Shown here in pieces: positions 54,950-64,000 of a stretch of DNA of 64,000 nucleotides; the first letter of the stretch is position 1; each line of letters starts with the position of its first letter. Where the stretch lies: positions 1,798,001 to 1,862,000 of the forward strand of contig NZ_JARRAG010000002.1 in NCBI RefSeq assembly GCF_029589435.1. Reading direction: 5' to 3'. The notes beneath the pieces are model-generated. The model ran no database searches and was not told the origin of the DNA. It was given only the letters and a program-made list of their open reading frames with translations. This stretch comes from Paludisphaera mucosa (GTDB lineage Bacteria; Planctomycetota; Planctomycetia; Isosphaerales; Isosphaeraceae). The position numbers were made by a program, and so were the translations under genes.

Positions 54950-56354
54950 CTAACTTGTGTTGGACACCAGACGTCGCGGGGGAAATCCCCCGGTGGCCTT
55001 GTGCCAGTGGTAGATCCTCGTCTCCTCGTTACGCCGCAGCACGCGGCTGACCTCCGCCGCGACCTCCTCCGGACTGGGTGGCCGGCTGCCGAGCAGCCGG
55101 GTCAGGATGTGCCGCGTCTGCCGCACGGTCATCGCTGGGGTTTCCCCCCCCCACCTGCCGTCGCTCCAAGCACAGAAACCAGAGCGCCACCAGCGACAGC
55201 GTCATGTGATGGTGCCAGCCCACCCAACTCCGCATCTCGTAGTGATCCAGCCCGACCTCCCCCTTGCCGGCGCCGAACACCTCCTCGATCCGGTGCCGTT
55301 GCCGCTGGGCTCGCACCACCTCGGCCAGAGGAATCTCGGGGCCGGCGTTGCTCAGGGCATAGTCGATCCGCGACTCGCCGACCGGGCGGATCACCACCAG
55401 GCGCTCCTCCGGTCCAACACGTCCGTCCTGCTTGGTTCGCACCCGCACGCTCAGCGCATCGACTTTCAGCGGTCCCTTCTCGCCGTCGCGGACCGTGATC
55501 CGCTCCCAGCGTGATACCGACTGTCGTGCCGCCCAGGCATCGGCCCGTACGAACGGCACCTCGCGTCGGCGGCCGACGCCGGCCTTCTTGCGGGGCGGGC
55601 GTCGCCGCTGGAGGTCGCGCACCGAGGTGTTGCACGGCACGTCCAAAACATAGCGTTCACCACGCTGACGTAACGCGGCCCGGAACTCGGAGGCCCGACC
55701 CAATTCGTCATCGCCTGTGATCCAGGCGTGGGGCAGACCGGGCAGGCTCCGGTCGAGCAGGTCCAGGGCGATCCGCCAGGTTTCCTGGAACTTGATCTCC
55801 TCGGGGACGTGGCACTTCTCGCGTCGGGCCTCGTCGTCGGCCCACTCTCGGGGCAGATAGAGCCGGCGATCGAGCGGGGCGTAGCCGGCATCTGTGGTGT
55901 AAGCCAGGAAGACACCGACCTGGCAGTTGTCTACCTTGCCGAGTCGGCCGCACCACTGGCGATCGACGCCGCAGGACTCTGCCCCTTTCTTGGGGAAGGC
56001 ACTGGGGTCGACGATCACGACGCCGTCGGGGTCGGCCAATTCCTCGCGGACGTGCTGACGCAGTTCGGCCATGACAGCCTCATCATCCCACTTGCCGGCG
56101 CCAACAAAGAACTGGATCGGCTTGCGGGGCAGGCCGGCCTGGATGGCGATGGGCTCGGAGGTCTTGCGTTCGAGGCCGCCGAGCCGGGCACGGATGACCA
56201 GGGCGGCGGTGGCCCGCTGCTCGACGCGGTAGAACCGGGGCAAGTAGCGCTGGAGAAAGGCCGTCAGGCGGTCGGTCTGACCCGTGATGGCCTCGGCAGT
56301 GACTACGGCGTCGGCCAGCAGAGCCTTCGCGTCCGGATGATCCAGGAGTGACAT
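54950..56354 (-). pseudogene. IS701-family transposase, frameshifted in a G9 run
   Basis: A DDE transposase starting MSLLDHPDAKALLADAV at 56354. The catalytic region includes VIVDPSAFPKKGAESCGVDRQWCGRLGKVDNCQVGVFLAY (first Asp), WITGDDELG (second) and HRIEEVFGAGKGEVGLDHYEMRSW (Glu). At 55144-55152 a run of nine Gs on the coding strand breaks the frame. The true C-terminus continues in another frame (TRHILTRLLGSRPPSPEEVAAEVSRVLRRNEETRIYHWHK) and ends at 54950. The run could be a real disabling indel, a slippage site that makes two products, or a sequencing error. Confidence 0.8.
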
Positions 56355-56429
56355 CGGGGTCCCCCAAGCGTGCCGCAGATTCGCCACGGCGTTCGATCGT
56401 AGTGGAGGCCGAGCCAAGAGTCACGAGGG

Positions 56430-56450
56430 AATCGGTTACAGTAGAACTAG
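56430..56450 (-). repeat. IS701 right end with CTAG target duplication
   Basis: The complement of the left end: GAATCGGTTACAGTAGAA followed by CTAG (56447-56450). Confidence 0.8.
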
Positions 56451-56493
56451 GCTCTCTGAGAGATCCTCTGCCGAGTAAAGAGAGCCCCTTCGC

Positions 56494-57603
56494 ATGCACC
56501 GCTTCGCCCAGGGCATCGTCGAGACCGTCCGACACCCGCTCCTCGTCCTGGACCGAGACCTGCAGATCCGCAAGGCCAACGCCGCGTTCTACCGCACTTT
56601 CGGCGTGACCAGGGACGAGACGGAAGGCCGGCTCTTGCATGAATTGGGGGGCGGCCGGTGGGGCGACTCGTGCCTGAGGGCCTTGCTGGACGCGGTCGAC
56701 CGGGCCGGCGAAGCCTTCCAGGACTACGAGGTCGAACTCGAATTCTCGCACGTCGGCGTCAAGGTCGTGCTGCTCGACGCCCACCGCGTCCACGACGACG
56801 GCACGCCGTGGGTCTTGCTGGCGATCGAGGACGTGACCGCCCGCGCCCGCGAGGAGCTGCAACGGCTCAACAGGGAGCTGGAGGACCGCGTCGGGGAGCG
56901 GACGGAGCAGCTTCAGGCGGCCAATCGGGAGCTGGAGGCGTTCTCCTACTCGGTGAGCCACGACCTGCGCGCCCCGCTGCGCGCCCTCGACGGCTTCAGC
57001 GACGAGCTGCTGAGGAGCTATGCCGACCGGCTCGACGACCGCGGGCGGCACTACCTCCGGCGGCTGAGGTCGGGCACCCAGCGGATGGGGCAGTTGATCG
57101 ACGACATGCTGCAGCTGTCCCGGCTCAACCGCGGCGAGATGAAGCGAGAGCGGGTGGACCTGACGGCCCTGGCGGAGGCGGTGGCGGCCGAGCTGCAGGG
57201 CCGAGAACCCGACCGGCGCGTCGCCCTCGTCATCGAGGCGGGCCTGTCCGCCGTGGGCGACGGCTCGCTGCTGCGGGTCGCCCTGGAGAACCTGCTGGGC
57301 AACGCCTGGAAGTTCACCTCCAAGAACGAGTCCGCGGCCGTCACGGTCGGCCGGGAGGAGCACCAGGGGGCCCCCGCGTTCTTCGTGCGGGACGACGGGG
57401 CCGGCTTCGACATGGCCCACGCCCCCAAGCTGTTCGGGGCCTTCCAGCGGCTGCACGGGGAGAAGGAGTTCCCCGGGAACGGCATCGGCCTGGCCACCGT
57501 CCAGCGGGTCGTCCACCGCCACTGCGGGCAGGTCTGGGCCGAGGGCCGGCCGGGGCGAGGGGCGACCTTTCACTTCACCCTGCCCCTGGAGGAGACGCCG
57601 TGA
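56494..57603 (+). CDS. PAS histidine kinase of phytochrome-like core
   Basis: A 369-aa kinase. A short PAS domain (about 5-115, VRHPLLVLDRDLQIRKANAAFYRTFG...ETEGRLLHELG) is of the kind found between CheR and kinase in CheB-CheR-PAS hybrids. A coiled coil (LNRELEDRVGERTEQLQAANREL) and a HisKA with H156 (YSVSHDLRAPLRALDGFSDEL) follow, then HATPase_c (LLGNAWKFTSK, DDGAGFD, GNGIGLATVQRVV). The core is like that of cyanobacterial phytochromes, but no GAF/PHY is present. It overlaps the Rcp1-like regulator by four bases. The IS701 element ends 43 bp before the ATG and an in-frame stop precedes it, so its original promoter may have been displaced. Confidence 0.92.
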   Translation: MHRFAQGIVETVRHPLLVLDRDLQIRKANAAFYRTFGVTRDETEGRLLHELGGGRWGDSCLRALLDAVDRAGEAFQDYEVELEFSHVGVKVVLLDAHRVHDDGTPWVLLAIEDVTARAREELQRLNRELEDRVGERTEQLQAANRELEAFSYSVSHDLRAPLRALDGFSDELLRSYADRLDDRGRHYLRRLRSGTQRMGQLIDDMLQLSRLNRGEMKRERVDLTALAEAVAAELQGREPDRRVALVIEAGLSAVGDGSLLRVALENLLGNAWKFTSKNESAAVTVGREEHQGAPAFFVRDDGAGFDMAHAPKLFGAFQRLHGEKEFPGNGIGLATVQRVVHRHCGQVWAEGRPGRGATFHFTLPLEETP

Positions 57604-58052
57604 ACGGGAAGATCATCCTGCTGGTGGAGGACAACCAGGACGACGAGGAGCTGGCCGTGCTCGCCTTCGAGCGGAGCCGCATCGCCAGCGCGATGGTCGT
57701 CGTCCGCGACGGCCAGGAGGCCCTGGACTACTTCTTCGGCACCGCAGCCCACGAGGGCAAGGACGCGAAGGAGTTGCCCCAGGTGGTCCTGCTGGACCTG
57801 AAGCTGCCGAAGGTGGACGGCCTGGAAGTCCTCAGGCGCCTGCGCGCCGACCCGAGGACTCGGAGGCTTCCCGTGGTCGTGCTGACCTCCTCGAAGGAGG
57901 AGCAGGACCTGCTCGCCAGCTACGACCGGGGGGCCAATAGCTACGTCCGCAAGCCGGTGGACTTCCCCCGCTTCGCCGAGACCGTCCATCAACTCCAGAT
58001 GTACTGGCTCGTCCTAAACGAGGTGCCGACCGCCGGCGGCGAAGGCCCATGA
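57600..58052 (+). CDS. Rcp1-like single-domain response regulator
   Basis: A 150-aa receiver-only protein (ILLVEDNQDDEELAVLAFE, D66 in VVLLDLKLPKVDGLEVLRRL, K in YVRKPVDFPRF, final YWLVLNEVP). Length and ending match the phytochrome partner Rcp1. GTG start at 57600 in a GTGA overlap with the kinase stop. Its phosphorylation by the kinase at 56494 is the standard arrangement for this pair. Confidence 0.93.
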   Translation: MNGKIILLVEDNQDDEELAVLAFERSRIASAMVVVRDGQEALDYFFGTAAHEGKDAKELPQVVLLDLKLPKVDGLEVLRRLRADPRTRRLPVVVLTSSKEEQDLLASYDRGANSYVRKPVDFPRFAETVHQLQMYWLVLNEVPTAGGEGP

Positions 58053-61000
58053 CCGCCGCCCCGCGGATCCTGATCGTCGAGGACTCGGCGGACGACGCCG
58101 AGGTGATGATGCACGAGCTCTCCCGAGGCGAGATCGCCCCGGTGTGGATGCGGGTGGAGTCGGCCGGCGAGATGGGAGCCGCGCTGGCGACGGCGCCGTG
58201 GGACGTGGTCCTCTCGGACTATTCCCTGCCCGGCTTCGGGGCGGTCGAGGCCCTGGCCCTCTGCCGGGAGGCGGATCCGGACCTTCCTTTCGTCGTGGTT
58301 TCGGGGACCATCGGCGAGCAGAGGGCGGTCGAGATGATGCGGGCGGGGGCCGCCGACTACCTGCTCAAGGGCAACCTCGTCCGGCTCTCCGCGACGATCG
58401 ACCGGGAGGTGCGCGAGGTCGAGAACCGCCGGGCGCGCCGACGGGCGGAGCGGGCCGCCTCGCTCCTGGCCAGCGTCGTGGAGTCCTCCGGCGACGCCAT
58501 CCTCTCCAAGTCGATCGACGGCCTCATCACGTCGTGGAACCCGGCCGCCGAACGGCTCTACGGGTGGACGGCGGCGGAGGCGGTCGGCCGCCACATCTCC
58601 CTCATCGTCCCCCCCGAGGGACGGGAGGAGGCTTCCCAGATCATGGATCGGCTGCAGAAAGGCGAACGGCTCGAGCACTTCGAGACGGTGCGGCTCCGCA
58701 AGGACGGCACGCGGGTCGAGGTGGCGGTCACCGGTTCCCACCTCCGGGACCTCGACGGCCGACCGCTCGGGTACTCGTGGATCGCTCAAGACGTCACGGC
58801 GAGGAAGGCGGCCGAGGCGGCGATGCGGGCGAGCGAGGCCCGATTCCGCGCGGTCGTCGATTCGGGCATGCTGGCCACCTTCTTCTGGGAGGAGGGGGGC
58901 CGGGTGTACGACGCCAACGACGCCTTCCTGAAACTCGTCGGCTATACACGCGACGAGATGCGCGCGGGCCTCCTGTCCTGGGTCGAGATGAGCCCGCCGG
59001 AGGCTCGCGACGGGGACCTGAACGCCCTCGCCGAGATCGCCATGACGGGCCGGTGCGTCCCTTACGAGAAGGAATACATCCGCAAGGACGGCGGTCGGGT
59101 GCCGATCCTGCTCGGGGCCGCCGGCCTCGACGGGGCGGCCCGGGGGGTCGCGTTCGCGATCGATCAGACGGTGCGCAAGCGGGCCGAGGAACGGCAGGCG
59201 CGCGACGCCCAGATCCTGGCCGGCGTCCGCGACTCGGTCGTCGTGACCGACTCGGACGGCCTCGTGACCTACTGGAACGACGGGGCGACGCGGCTGTACG
59301 GGTGGACCGCCGGGGAATTGGTCGGGAGATCGGTGCTCGACCGCGTCCCCGAGGGGCCGCCCCGCGAGTCCGCCCGCGATCGCCTCCGGGCCGTGGGACT
59401 TCAAGGCGAGTTCCAGGGAGAATACGAGGACTACCGCAAGGACGGCTCGCGGATCTGGGTCGAGTATCGAAGCAGCCTGATCGCCGACGGCGGCCTCGAG
59501 TCGATGAGCCACCTGGGCGTGGCTCGCGAGATCACCACGCGGAAGGACGCCGAGACGGCGCTCCAGGCGAGCGAAAGCCGATACCGGACGTTGATCGCGG
59601 CCACCACCGCCATCGTCTGGAACACCCCGGCGTCCGGGGAGATCGAGACGGAGCAGGCGTGGGGGGATTTTACAGGGCAAGCATTCGCAGAATACCGGGG
59701 CTGGGGGTGGCTGGACGCCGTCCACGCGGACGACCGGGAGGCGACCGCCCACGCTTGGAGCACGGCGGTTGCGGAACGGACCGTATATCAGGTCGCGCAC
59801 CGACTCCGCCGGGCCGACGGCGTGTATCGCCAGATGAACGTCCGCGGGGTGCCGATCATGGACCCCGGCGGGGGGATCCGGGAATGGGTCGGCATCCACA
59901 CCGACGTGACCGACCAGCAGCGAGCCGAGGCGGACCTCCGGCTGAGGGACCGGGCGATCAGGGCGGTCGGCCAGGGGATCGTGATCGCCGACGCCGACCG
60001 GCCCGACGACCCGATCATCTACGTCAGCCCCGGATTCGAGCGCCTGACGGGGTACGACTCGGAGGAGGTCCTCGGCCGCAACTGCCGGTTCCTCCAGGGC
60101 GAGGACACCGATCCGGCCGCGGTCGACCGGCTCCGGGAAGCGATCCGCGGCGGCGAGCCCTGCACCGTCGAGCTGTTGAACTATCGCAAGGACGGCTCAT
60201 CCTTCTGGAACGAGCTGTCAATATCCCCGGTCCGGGACGCGGCCGGCCGTTTGATCCACTTCGTCGGGGTCTCGGTGGAAGTGACGACTCGGCGCGTCCT
60301 GGAGGAGCGGTTCCGACGGGCGACGCAACGGCTGGAGCACGTCGTGGCCTCCAGCCCCGCCATCCTCTTCACCTCGTCGGTCGCCGGCGACCGAATCCAG
60401 GAGTTCACGTGGATCAGCGAGAGCCTGCTGGAGGTGCTCGGCTATCGACCGGACGCCGCCATGAGGCCGGGCTGGTGGGCGGAGAACATCCACCCGGAAG
60501 ATCGGGGGAGGATCCTCGCCGATCTGCACGGCGAGTTGTTCTTGCGGGGGCGGAACGACCAGGAATACCGCTTCCGGCACGGCGACGGGGGTTACCGGTG
60601 GATGCGCGCCGACTTGCGGCTCGTCCGCGACGCGACCGGACGCCCCCTGGAAGTCGTCGGCTCCTGGGCGGACGTCACCGAACGCAAGAGCCTGGAGGAG
60701 CAGTTCCAGCAGGCCCAGAAGATGGACGCGTTCGGGCAGCTCGCCGCGGGCGTCGCCCACGACTTCAACAACCTCCTCACCATCATCAACGGCTACAGCG
60801 ACCTCCTCCTGCAGAGCCTCCCCCAAGGCGACCCGTCCCGGAACCTGGTCGCCGAGATCTACAAGGCCGGGGAGCGATCGGCCGGCCTCACCCGCCAGCT
60901 GCTGGCGTTCAGCCGCCAGCAGGTCCTGGCCACGCGGGTGATCGACCTGAACGAGGTGGTGACGGACACCGAAAAGATGCTCCGGCGGCTGATCGGCGAG

Positions 61001-61882
61001 GACGTCCGGCTGACGGCCGCCTTGGGCTCCGAGCCCCGGCCGGTCCGCGCCGACCCGGGGCAGGTCGAGCAGGTGCTCTTGAACCTGGCGGTGAACGCGC
61101 GGGACGCGATGCCCGAGGGCGGCCGGCTGACGATCGAGACCCGGAACGTCGAGCTGGACGAGGCGTACGTCCGCACGCACGGGGCCGCCCGCGCCGGCCC
61201 TCACGTCCTCCTGAGCGTGGCGGACACGGGGAGCGGGATCCCGCCGGAGCTGATGGCGAAGGTCTTCGAGCCGTTCTTCACGACCAAGGAGCCTGGCAAG
61301 GGGACCGGGCTCGGGCTGGCCACCGTGTACGGGATCGTCAAGCAGAGCGGCGGCCACGTCGCGGTGTACAGCGAGGTCGGGGTCGGCACGACGTTCAAGG
61401 TCTATCTCCCCCGGGTCGAGCCGGCGTCCACTGGCCCGAAATCACCATCCCCGATCCTGCCTCCTCCGCCCGGGACGGAGACGGTCTTGCTCGCCGAGGA
61501 CGAGGCCGCCGTGCGGTCCCTGACCCGCTACGTCCTTGCGCAATGCGGCTACCGCGTGCTGGAGGCGAGCGACGGCGACGACGCCGTGCGGGTGGCCGCC
61601 GGATACGACGGGCCGATCGATCTCCTGGTCACCGACGTCGTCATGCCCGGATCGGGAGGGCGGGCCGTCGCCGAGCGGATGGCCGAGCGACGTCCCGGGA
61701 TCCGGGTGCTATACGTATCCGGGTACACAGACGATGCGGTGATCCGCCACGGGGTGCTGCGGGAGGGGGCGGATTTCCTCCAGAAGCCGTTCACCCCGAT
61801 CGCCCTGGCGTTCAAGGTCCGCGCGGTGCTCGACCGGGACGGCGCAGAGGGTGCGCGATCCGTGGGAGGAGACGGCGGATGA
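58049..61882 (+). CDS. LOV-domain hybrid histidine kinase (REC-PAS4-LOV-PAS-HisKA-HATPase-REC)
   Basis: A 1277-aa cytoplasmic kinase. N-terminal receiver (D57 in VLSDYSLPGFG), then a series of PAS domains. The fifth (about 630-755) has GRNCRFLQGEDTDP, the flavin-binding LOV signature with photoactive C679, plus NYRKDGSSFWNEL, so it should sense blue light. A last PAS with a bacterial PAS_3 look precedes HisKA (H904 in VAHDFNNLL), HATPase_c (NARDAM, DTGSGIP, GTGLGLATVYGIV) and a C-terminal receiver (D1196). It overlaps both neighbours by four bases, making it part of a four-gene unit ending in a REC-HD-GYP enzyme. Confidence 0.93.
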   Translation: MTAAPRILIVEDSADDAEVMMHELSRGEIAPVWMRVESAGEMGAALATAPWDVVLSDYSLPGFGAVEALALCREADPDLPFVVVSGTIGEQRAVEMMRAGAADYLLKGNLVRLSATIDREVREVENRRARRRAERAASLLASVVESSGDAILSKSIDGLITSWNPAAERLYGWTAAEAVGRHISLIVPPEGREEASQIMDRLQKGERLEHFETVRLRKDGTRVEVAVTGSHLRDLDGRPLGYSWIAQDVTARKAAEAAMRASEARFRAVVDSGMLATFFWEEGGRVYDANDAFLKLVGYTRDEMRAGLLSWVEMSPPEARDGDLNALAEIAMTGRCVPYEKEYIRKDGGRVPILLGAAGLDGAARGVAFAIDQTVRKRAEERQARDAQILAGVRDSVVVTDSDGLVTYWNDGATRLYGWTAGELVGRSVLDRVPEGPPRESARDRLRAVGLQGEFQGEYEDYRKDGSRIWVEYRSSLIADGGLESMSHLGVAREITTRKDAETALQASESRYRTLIAATTAIVWNTPASGEIETEQAWGDFTGQAFAEYRGWGWLDAVHADDREATAHAWSTAVAERTVYQVAHRLRRADGVYRQMNVRGVPIMDPGGGIREWVGIHTDVTDQQRAEADLRLRDRAIRAVGQGIVIADADRPDDPIIYVSPGFERLTGYDSEEVLGRNCRFLQGEDTDPAAVDRLREAIRGGEPCTVELLNYRKDGSSFWNELSISPVRDAAGRLIHFVGVSVEVTTRRVLEERFRRATQRLEHVVASSPAILFTSSVAGDRIQEFTWISESLLEVLGYRPDAAMRPGWWAENIHPEDRGRILADLHGELFLRGRNDQEYRFRHGDGGYRWMRADLRLVRDATGRPLEVVGSWADVTERKSLEEQFQQAQKMDAFGQLAAGVAHDFNNLLTIINGYSDLLLQSLPQGDPSRNLVAEIYKAGERSAGLTRQLLAFSRQQVLATRVIDLNEVVTDTEKMLRRLIGEDVRLTAALGSEPRPVRADPGQVEQVLLNLAVNARDAMPEGGRLTIETRNVELDEAYVRTHGAARAGPHVLLSVADTGSGIPPELMAKVFEPFFTTKEPGKGTGLGLATVYGIVKQSGGHVAVYSEVGVGTTFKVYLPRVEPASTGPKSPSPILPPPPGTETVLLAEDEAAVRSLTRYVLAQCGYRVLEASDGDDAVRVAAGYDGPIDLLVTDVVMPGSGGRAVAERMAERRPGIRVLYVSGYTDDAVIRHGVLREGADFLQKPFTPIALAFKVRAVLDRDGAEGARSVGGDGG

Positions 61883-62922
61883 ACGGAAGTGGACCGGGAC
61901 TCGGGCTCATCTTGATCGTGGACGACGAGCCCGCGATCACCCAGCTCCTCCGTCTGGTGCTGGAGGCGAAGGGCCAACGGGTCGTCGTGGCCGGCGACGG
62001 CCAGGCGGCGATGGATCGCGTGGCCGAACGCCGACCCGACCTGGTGATCCTGGACGTCAACCTGCCTCGGGTGGGCGGATTCGAGGTCTGCGAGCGGCTC
62101 AAGAGCAGCCCGGAGACTCGCCTGATCCCAATCCTGATGTTGACCGGCTCCGCGATCGACGACCGCATGCGGGCCTGGGACCTCGGGGCCGACGAGTTCT
62201 TGACCAAGCCGTTCCAGTCCCTGGAAGTCGTCGCCCGCTGCCGCTCCCTGCTGCGCCAGAAGGACCTGGTGGACGCGCTGGACTCGGCCGAATCCGTCGT
62301 GTTCGCCCTGGCCCGCGCGATCGAGGCGAAATCCCCGTTCACCCATGGGCATTCGGGCCGAGTGACCCGGCACGCCCTCTCGCTCGCGGCGAAGCTGGCG
62401 CTGGGCGAGCCCGAGATCGACGTGCTCCGTCGCGGCGCGGCCCTGCACGACATCGGCAAGCTCAGCATGCCCGACTCCATCCTCAACAAGCCCGAGCCTC
62501 TGACGCCCGAAGAGTTCGAGGTCGCCAGGCGGCATCCCGAAGACGGCGCGAAGATCGTCGAGCCCCTCCGCTCCGCCCGGGACGTCATCTCCTTGATCCG
62601 CTGGCACCACGAACGGATGGACGGCGGGGGCTATCCGGACGGCATCGCCGGCGGCGCGATCCCCTTGCTGGTCCGCATCCTGTCGGTGGCCGACGTGTAC
62701 GACGCGCTGGCGAGCGAGCGGCCGTACCGGCCGGCCATGCCCCACGAACAGTGCCGGGCGGTGATGACGGAGAACGCCGCCGCCGGCGGGCTCGACCCCG
62801 AACTCGTCCGAGTCTTCTTCGACCCCACCTTCGGGTCGAGGGTCGCGACGCCGCCGGGAGGGCCGGCGAGCCCGCCGGGGAGCAATCCTTCGAGAGTCGG
62901 GGTTCGACCCGGATCGGGCTGA
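61879..62922 (+). CDS. REC-HD-GYP response regulator downstream of the LOV kinase
   Basis: A 347-aa regulator with receiver (D59 in VILDVNLPRVGG, K in LTKPFQS) and HD-GYP domain (H190-D191 in ALHDIGKLSMPD, HHERMDGGGYPDG). It should lower c-di-GMP when phosphorylated. ATG at 61879 overlaps the kinase stop, which makes the LOV kinase its likely input: light would control c-di-GMP (inference). The tail is Pro/Gly-rich. Confidence 0.93.
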   Translation: MNGSGPGLGLILIVDDEPAITQLLRLVLEAKGQRVVVAGDGQAAMDRVAERRPDLVILDVNLPRVGGFEVCERLKSSPETRLIPILMLTGSAIDDRMRAWDLGADEFLTKPFQSLEVVARCRSLLRQKDLVDALDSAESVVFALARAIEAKSPFTHGHSGRVTRHALSLAAKLALGEPEIDVLRRGAALHDIGKLSMPDSILNKPEPLTPEEFEVARRHPEDGAKIVEPLRSARDVISLIRWHHERMDGGGYPDGIAGGAIPLLVRILSVADVYDALASERPYRPAMPHEQCRAVMTENAAAGGLDPELVRVFFDPTFGSRVATPPGGPASPPGSNPSRVGVRPGSG

Positions 62923-62935
62923 GGATCATCGAATC

Positions 62936-63166
62936 ATGAGGCGGCAGGGGAGCATTCAGGAGGTGACCTCGTCGGAGGTCCAGGTCGTCCCGACTGCGAT
63001 CGCCGCCCAGGAGTCACGGATCGCGGGAGTGGACGCCCTCATCGCCGAGCTGGTGGCGAGGTTGAATCAGATCTCCTGGAATTCGTCGCGGCCGCGGTCG
63101 AGCGACCCGTCGCACCTGAGGCCGGCTTCGCCGGCGCGGCCGACGACCGGGGCATCTGCGGGGTGA
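62936..63166 (+). pseudogene. IS66 transposase N-terminal fragment
   Basis: About 60 codons contain IAGVDALIAELVARLNQISWNSSRPRSSDPSHLRPA, which is the classic N-terminal zipper and NSSRPPSSD motif of IS66 TnpC with changes. The frame ends at 63166, and the zinc finger and DDE core are not found downstream. Confidence 0.65.
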
Positions 63167-64000
63167 ACTCGTTCGGCTCGAGCCCGCCGAAGCCTTCGAC
63201 GCCGGTGCGGACATCGCCCGGGGCCGCGGCGAGCCCCTCGGGTGCGGCGACCCGAGCCGCTGATCAGTCAGGTCTTCGCGGCTCCCATCGTCCGGCCCGA
63301 CGTGGTCGGGCACCGCCTGCGCCCTCTCGCCCGCGCACGGTATGGAATGTCGACCTGCGGTGTTGCGTCGGTCAACGCCCTCGGCGCGGTCGACGCGGAG
63401 GCGCCCGTGAACGTCCGTCGGCGCTCCGGCGAAGTCGACGAGACGGGCCGGCGAGAGGCCCGCCTCCGAACGGGGCATGCGATTCGATCACGTACTCGTC
63501 GTCGTCGAGACGAAGAGCGTCTGCGATGTCCCGGCAGAAAGCCGAGTCGAGTTCGACAACTCCGAGACAGGCCGGTCCACCTCGCCATCGCTCACGGGGT
63601 GGGGAGCGTGCGGCTCGCCGCCTGGACGAGACTTGCGGTCGGCTGGGGGCGATCCGTCCAATAGCCAGGTAGCGGCCGGGAGGGCTCGCAAGCAGGAGCG
63701 GGCGTCTCGACCGGCGTCGGGGCGGCACGGATCATTCTTCGAATAGCGGACGCGAGACGACCGAATCGACGGCGGCGACGCAGCCGTCCCTGCGCCGTCC
63801 GGACCACCGCGAGCGACTCACGGCGGCCGATGGCTAGCTGCTGGAACTCCTCGAGCAAGCCCTCCGAGTCGACTGCGGAATCGGGCGGCGCGTGCGCGTC
63901 GATCGGCAAGGCCCACTCAGACTCGTCGATCCCTTGTCGCCGCTTCCTTGAATCCCGGAGGCCGAGATTTCTTGCGAGTACGTCCCGTCCCTTGCCCTAC
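63167..64000. other. Region without a supported gene
   Basis: Frames on both strands are short and Arg/Pro-rich. A minus-strand stretch at about 63430-63600 (LGVVELDSAFCRDIADALRLDDDEYVIESHAPFGG) reads like real protein but is short and unplaced. The region may hold decayed mobile-element DNA. No RNA genes are seen. Confidence 0.4.

Larger units (their letters stand above)
54391..56446 (-). mobile_element. IS701-type insertion sequence with a passenger gene
   Basis: A 2056-bp element between two CTAG sites (54387-54390 and 56447-56450). CTAG is the 4-bp target duplication expected for IS701. The ends are inverted: TTCTACTGTTACCGTT at 54391 and, on the other strand, TTCTACTGTAACCGAT starting at 56446. 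It contains the transposase and, between the transposase stop and the left end, an SMI1/KNR4 gene, which explains why it is longer than a usual IS701 element (about 1.4-1.5 kb). Confidence 0.82.

Noticed and set aside
56083-57573. A 496-aa minus-strand protein
   Set aside because: Antisense to the kinase at 56494, with only its end overlapping the IS701 transposase start.

Overview
The window is very GC-rich with long GC-biased reading frames. It combines a group 1h [NiFe]-hydrogenase island, a large multi-domain Ser/Thr kinase, many PAS/GAF sensor kinases and c-di-GMP enzymes, and IS5-, ISAs1-, IS701- and IS66-type remnants. This suggests a soil or freshwater planctomycete of the Isosphaera/Singulisphaera/Paludisphaera type. 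That assignment is inferred from gene content and style; no rRNA or other taxonomic marker is present.

Region 1 (1-5.7 kb) holds the 3' half of a cassette built on a Ycf46-like AAA+ ATPase. A group II intron (1-2213) interrupts the ATPase gene, and the window seems to open almost at the intron's 5' end. The 3' exon is followed by five small or unknown genes, coupled by ATGA/TTGA overlaps, and a perfect UUCG hairpin. An intron-free second copy lies at 40.67-45.3 kb and also shows the upstream genes: two DUF1257 (Ycf35) proteins, one DUF2997 protein and the complete ATPase. The duplicated block ends inside the 3' part of a diguanylate cyclase gene. That gene is intact in copy A (a 1740-aa kinase-AAA-GAF-GGDEF protein) and decayed in copy B (in-frame stop in GGEEF).

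Region 2 (10.5-20.3 kb) carries a PAS/GAF/HD-GYP protein, an IS5-type remnant, a secreted amidohydrolase, a PAS histidine kinase, a REC-HD-GYP protein and a second transposase remnant.

Region 3 (20.3-35.4 kb) is one tightly packed operon: hypF, hypC, hypD, hypE, hhyS, hhyL, NifU-like, DUF5947, DUF6084, an unknown 381-aa protein, a maturation endopeptidase, hypA and hypB. The stop of hypB overlaps the start of a hybrid kinase whose second PAS domain has the heme-binding His and distal Arg of FixL. An oxygen-tolerant, high-affinity H2-oxidising enzyme plus its own O2/heme sensor is the natural reading. No dedicated electron-acceptor gene is present.

Region 4 (35.4-40.7 kb) has a REC-GGDEF enzyme and the REC-HPt tail of a hybrid kinase whose core has decayed. 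That core is split by a clean but frameshifted ISAs1 element (19-bp inverted ends, 10-bp target duplication). A repeat-bearing stretch without a clear gene follows.

Region 5 (46-63 kb) is a signalling block: a hybrid kinase with a membrane sensor, a REC-HATPase switch protein, a GGDEF-EAL protein, and then an IS701-type element carrying an SMI1/KNR4 passenger gene. Next comes an overlapping four-gene unit: a histidine kinase, an Rcp1-like regulator, a LOV-domain (blue-light) hybrid kinase and a REC-HD-GYP protein. The last kilobase holds an IS66-like fragment and no convincing gene. I saw no tRNA, rRNA or CRISPR array.
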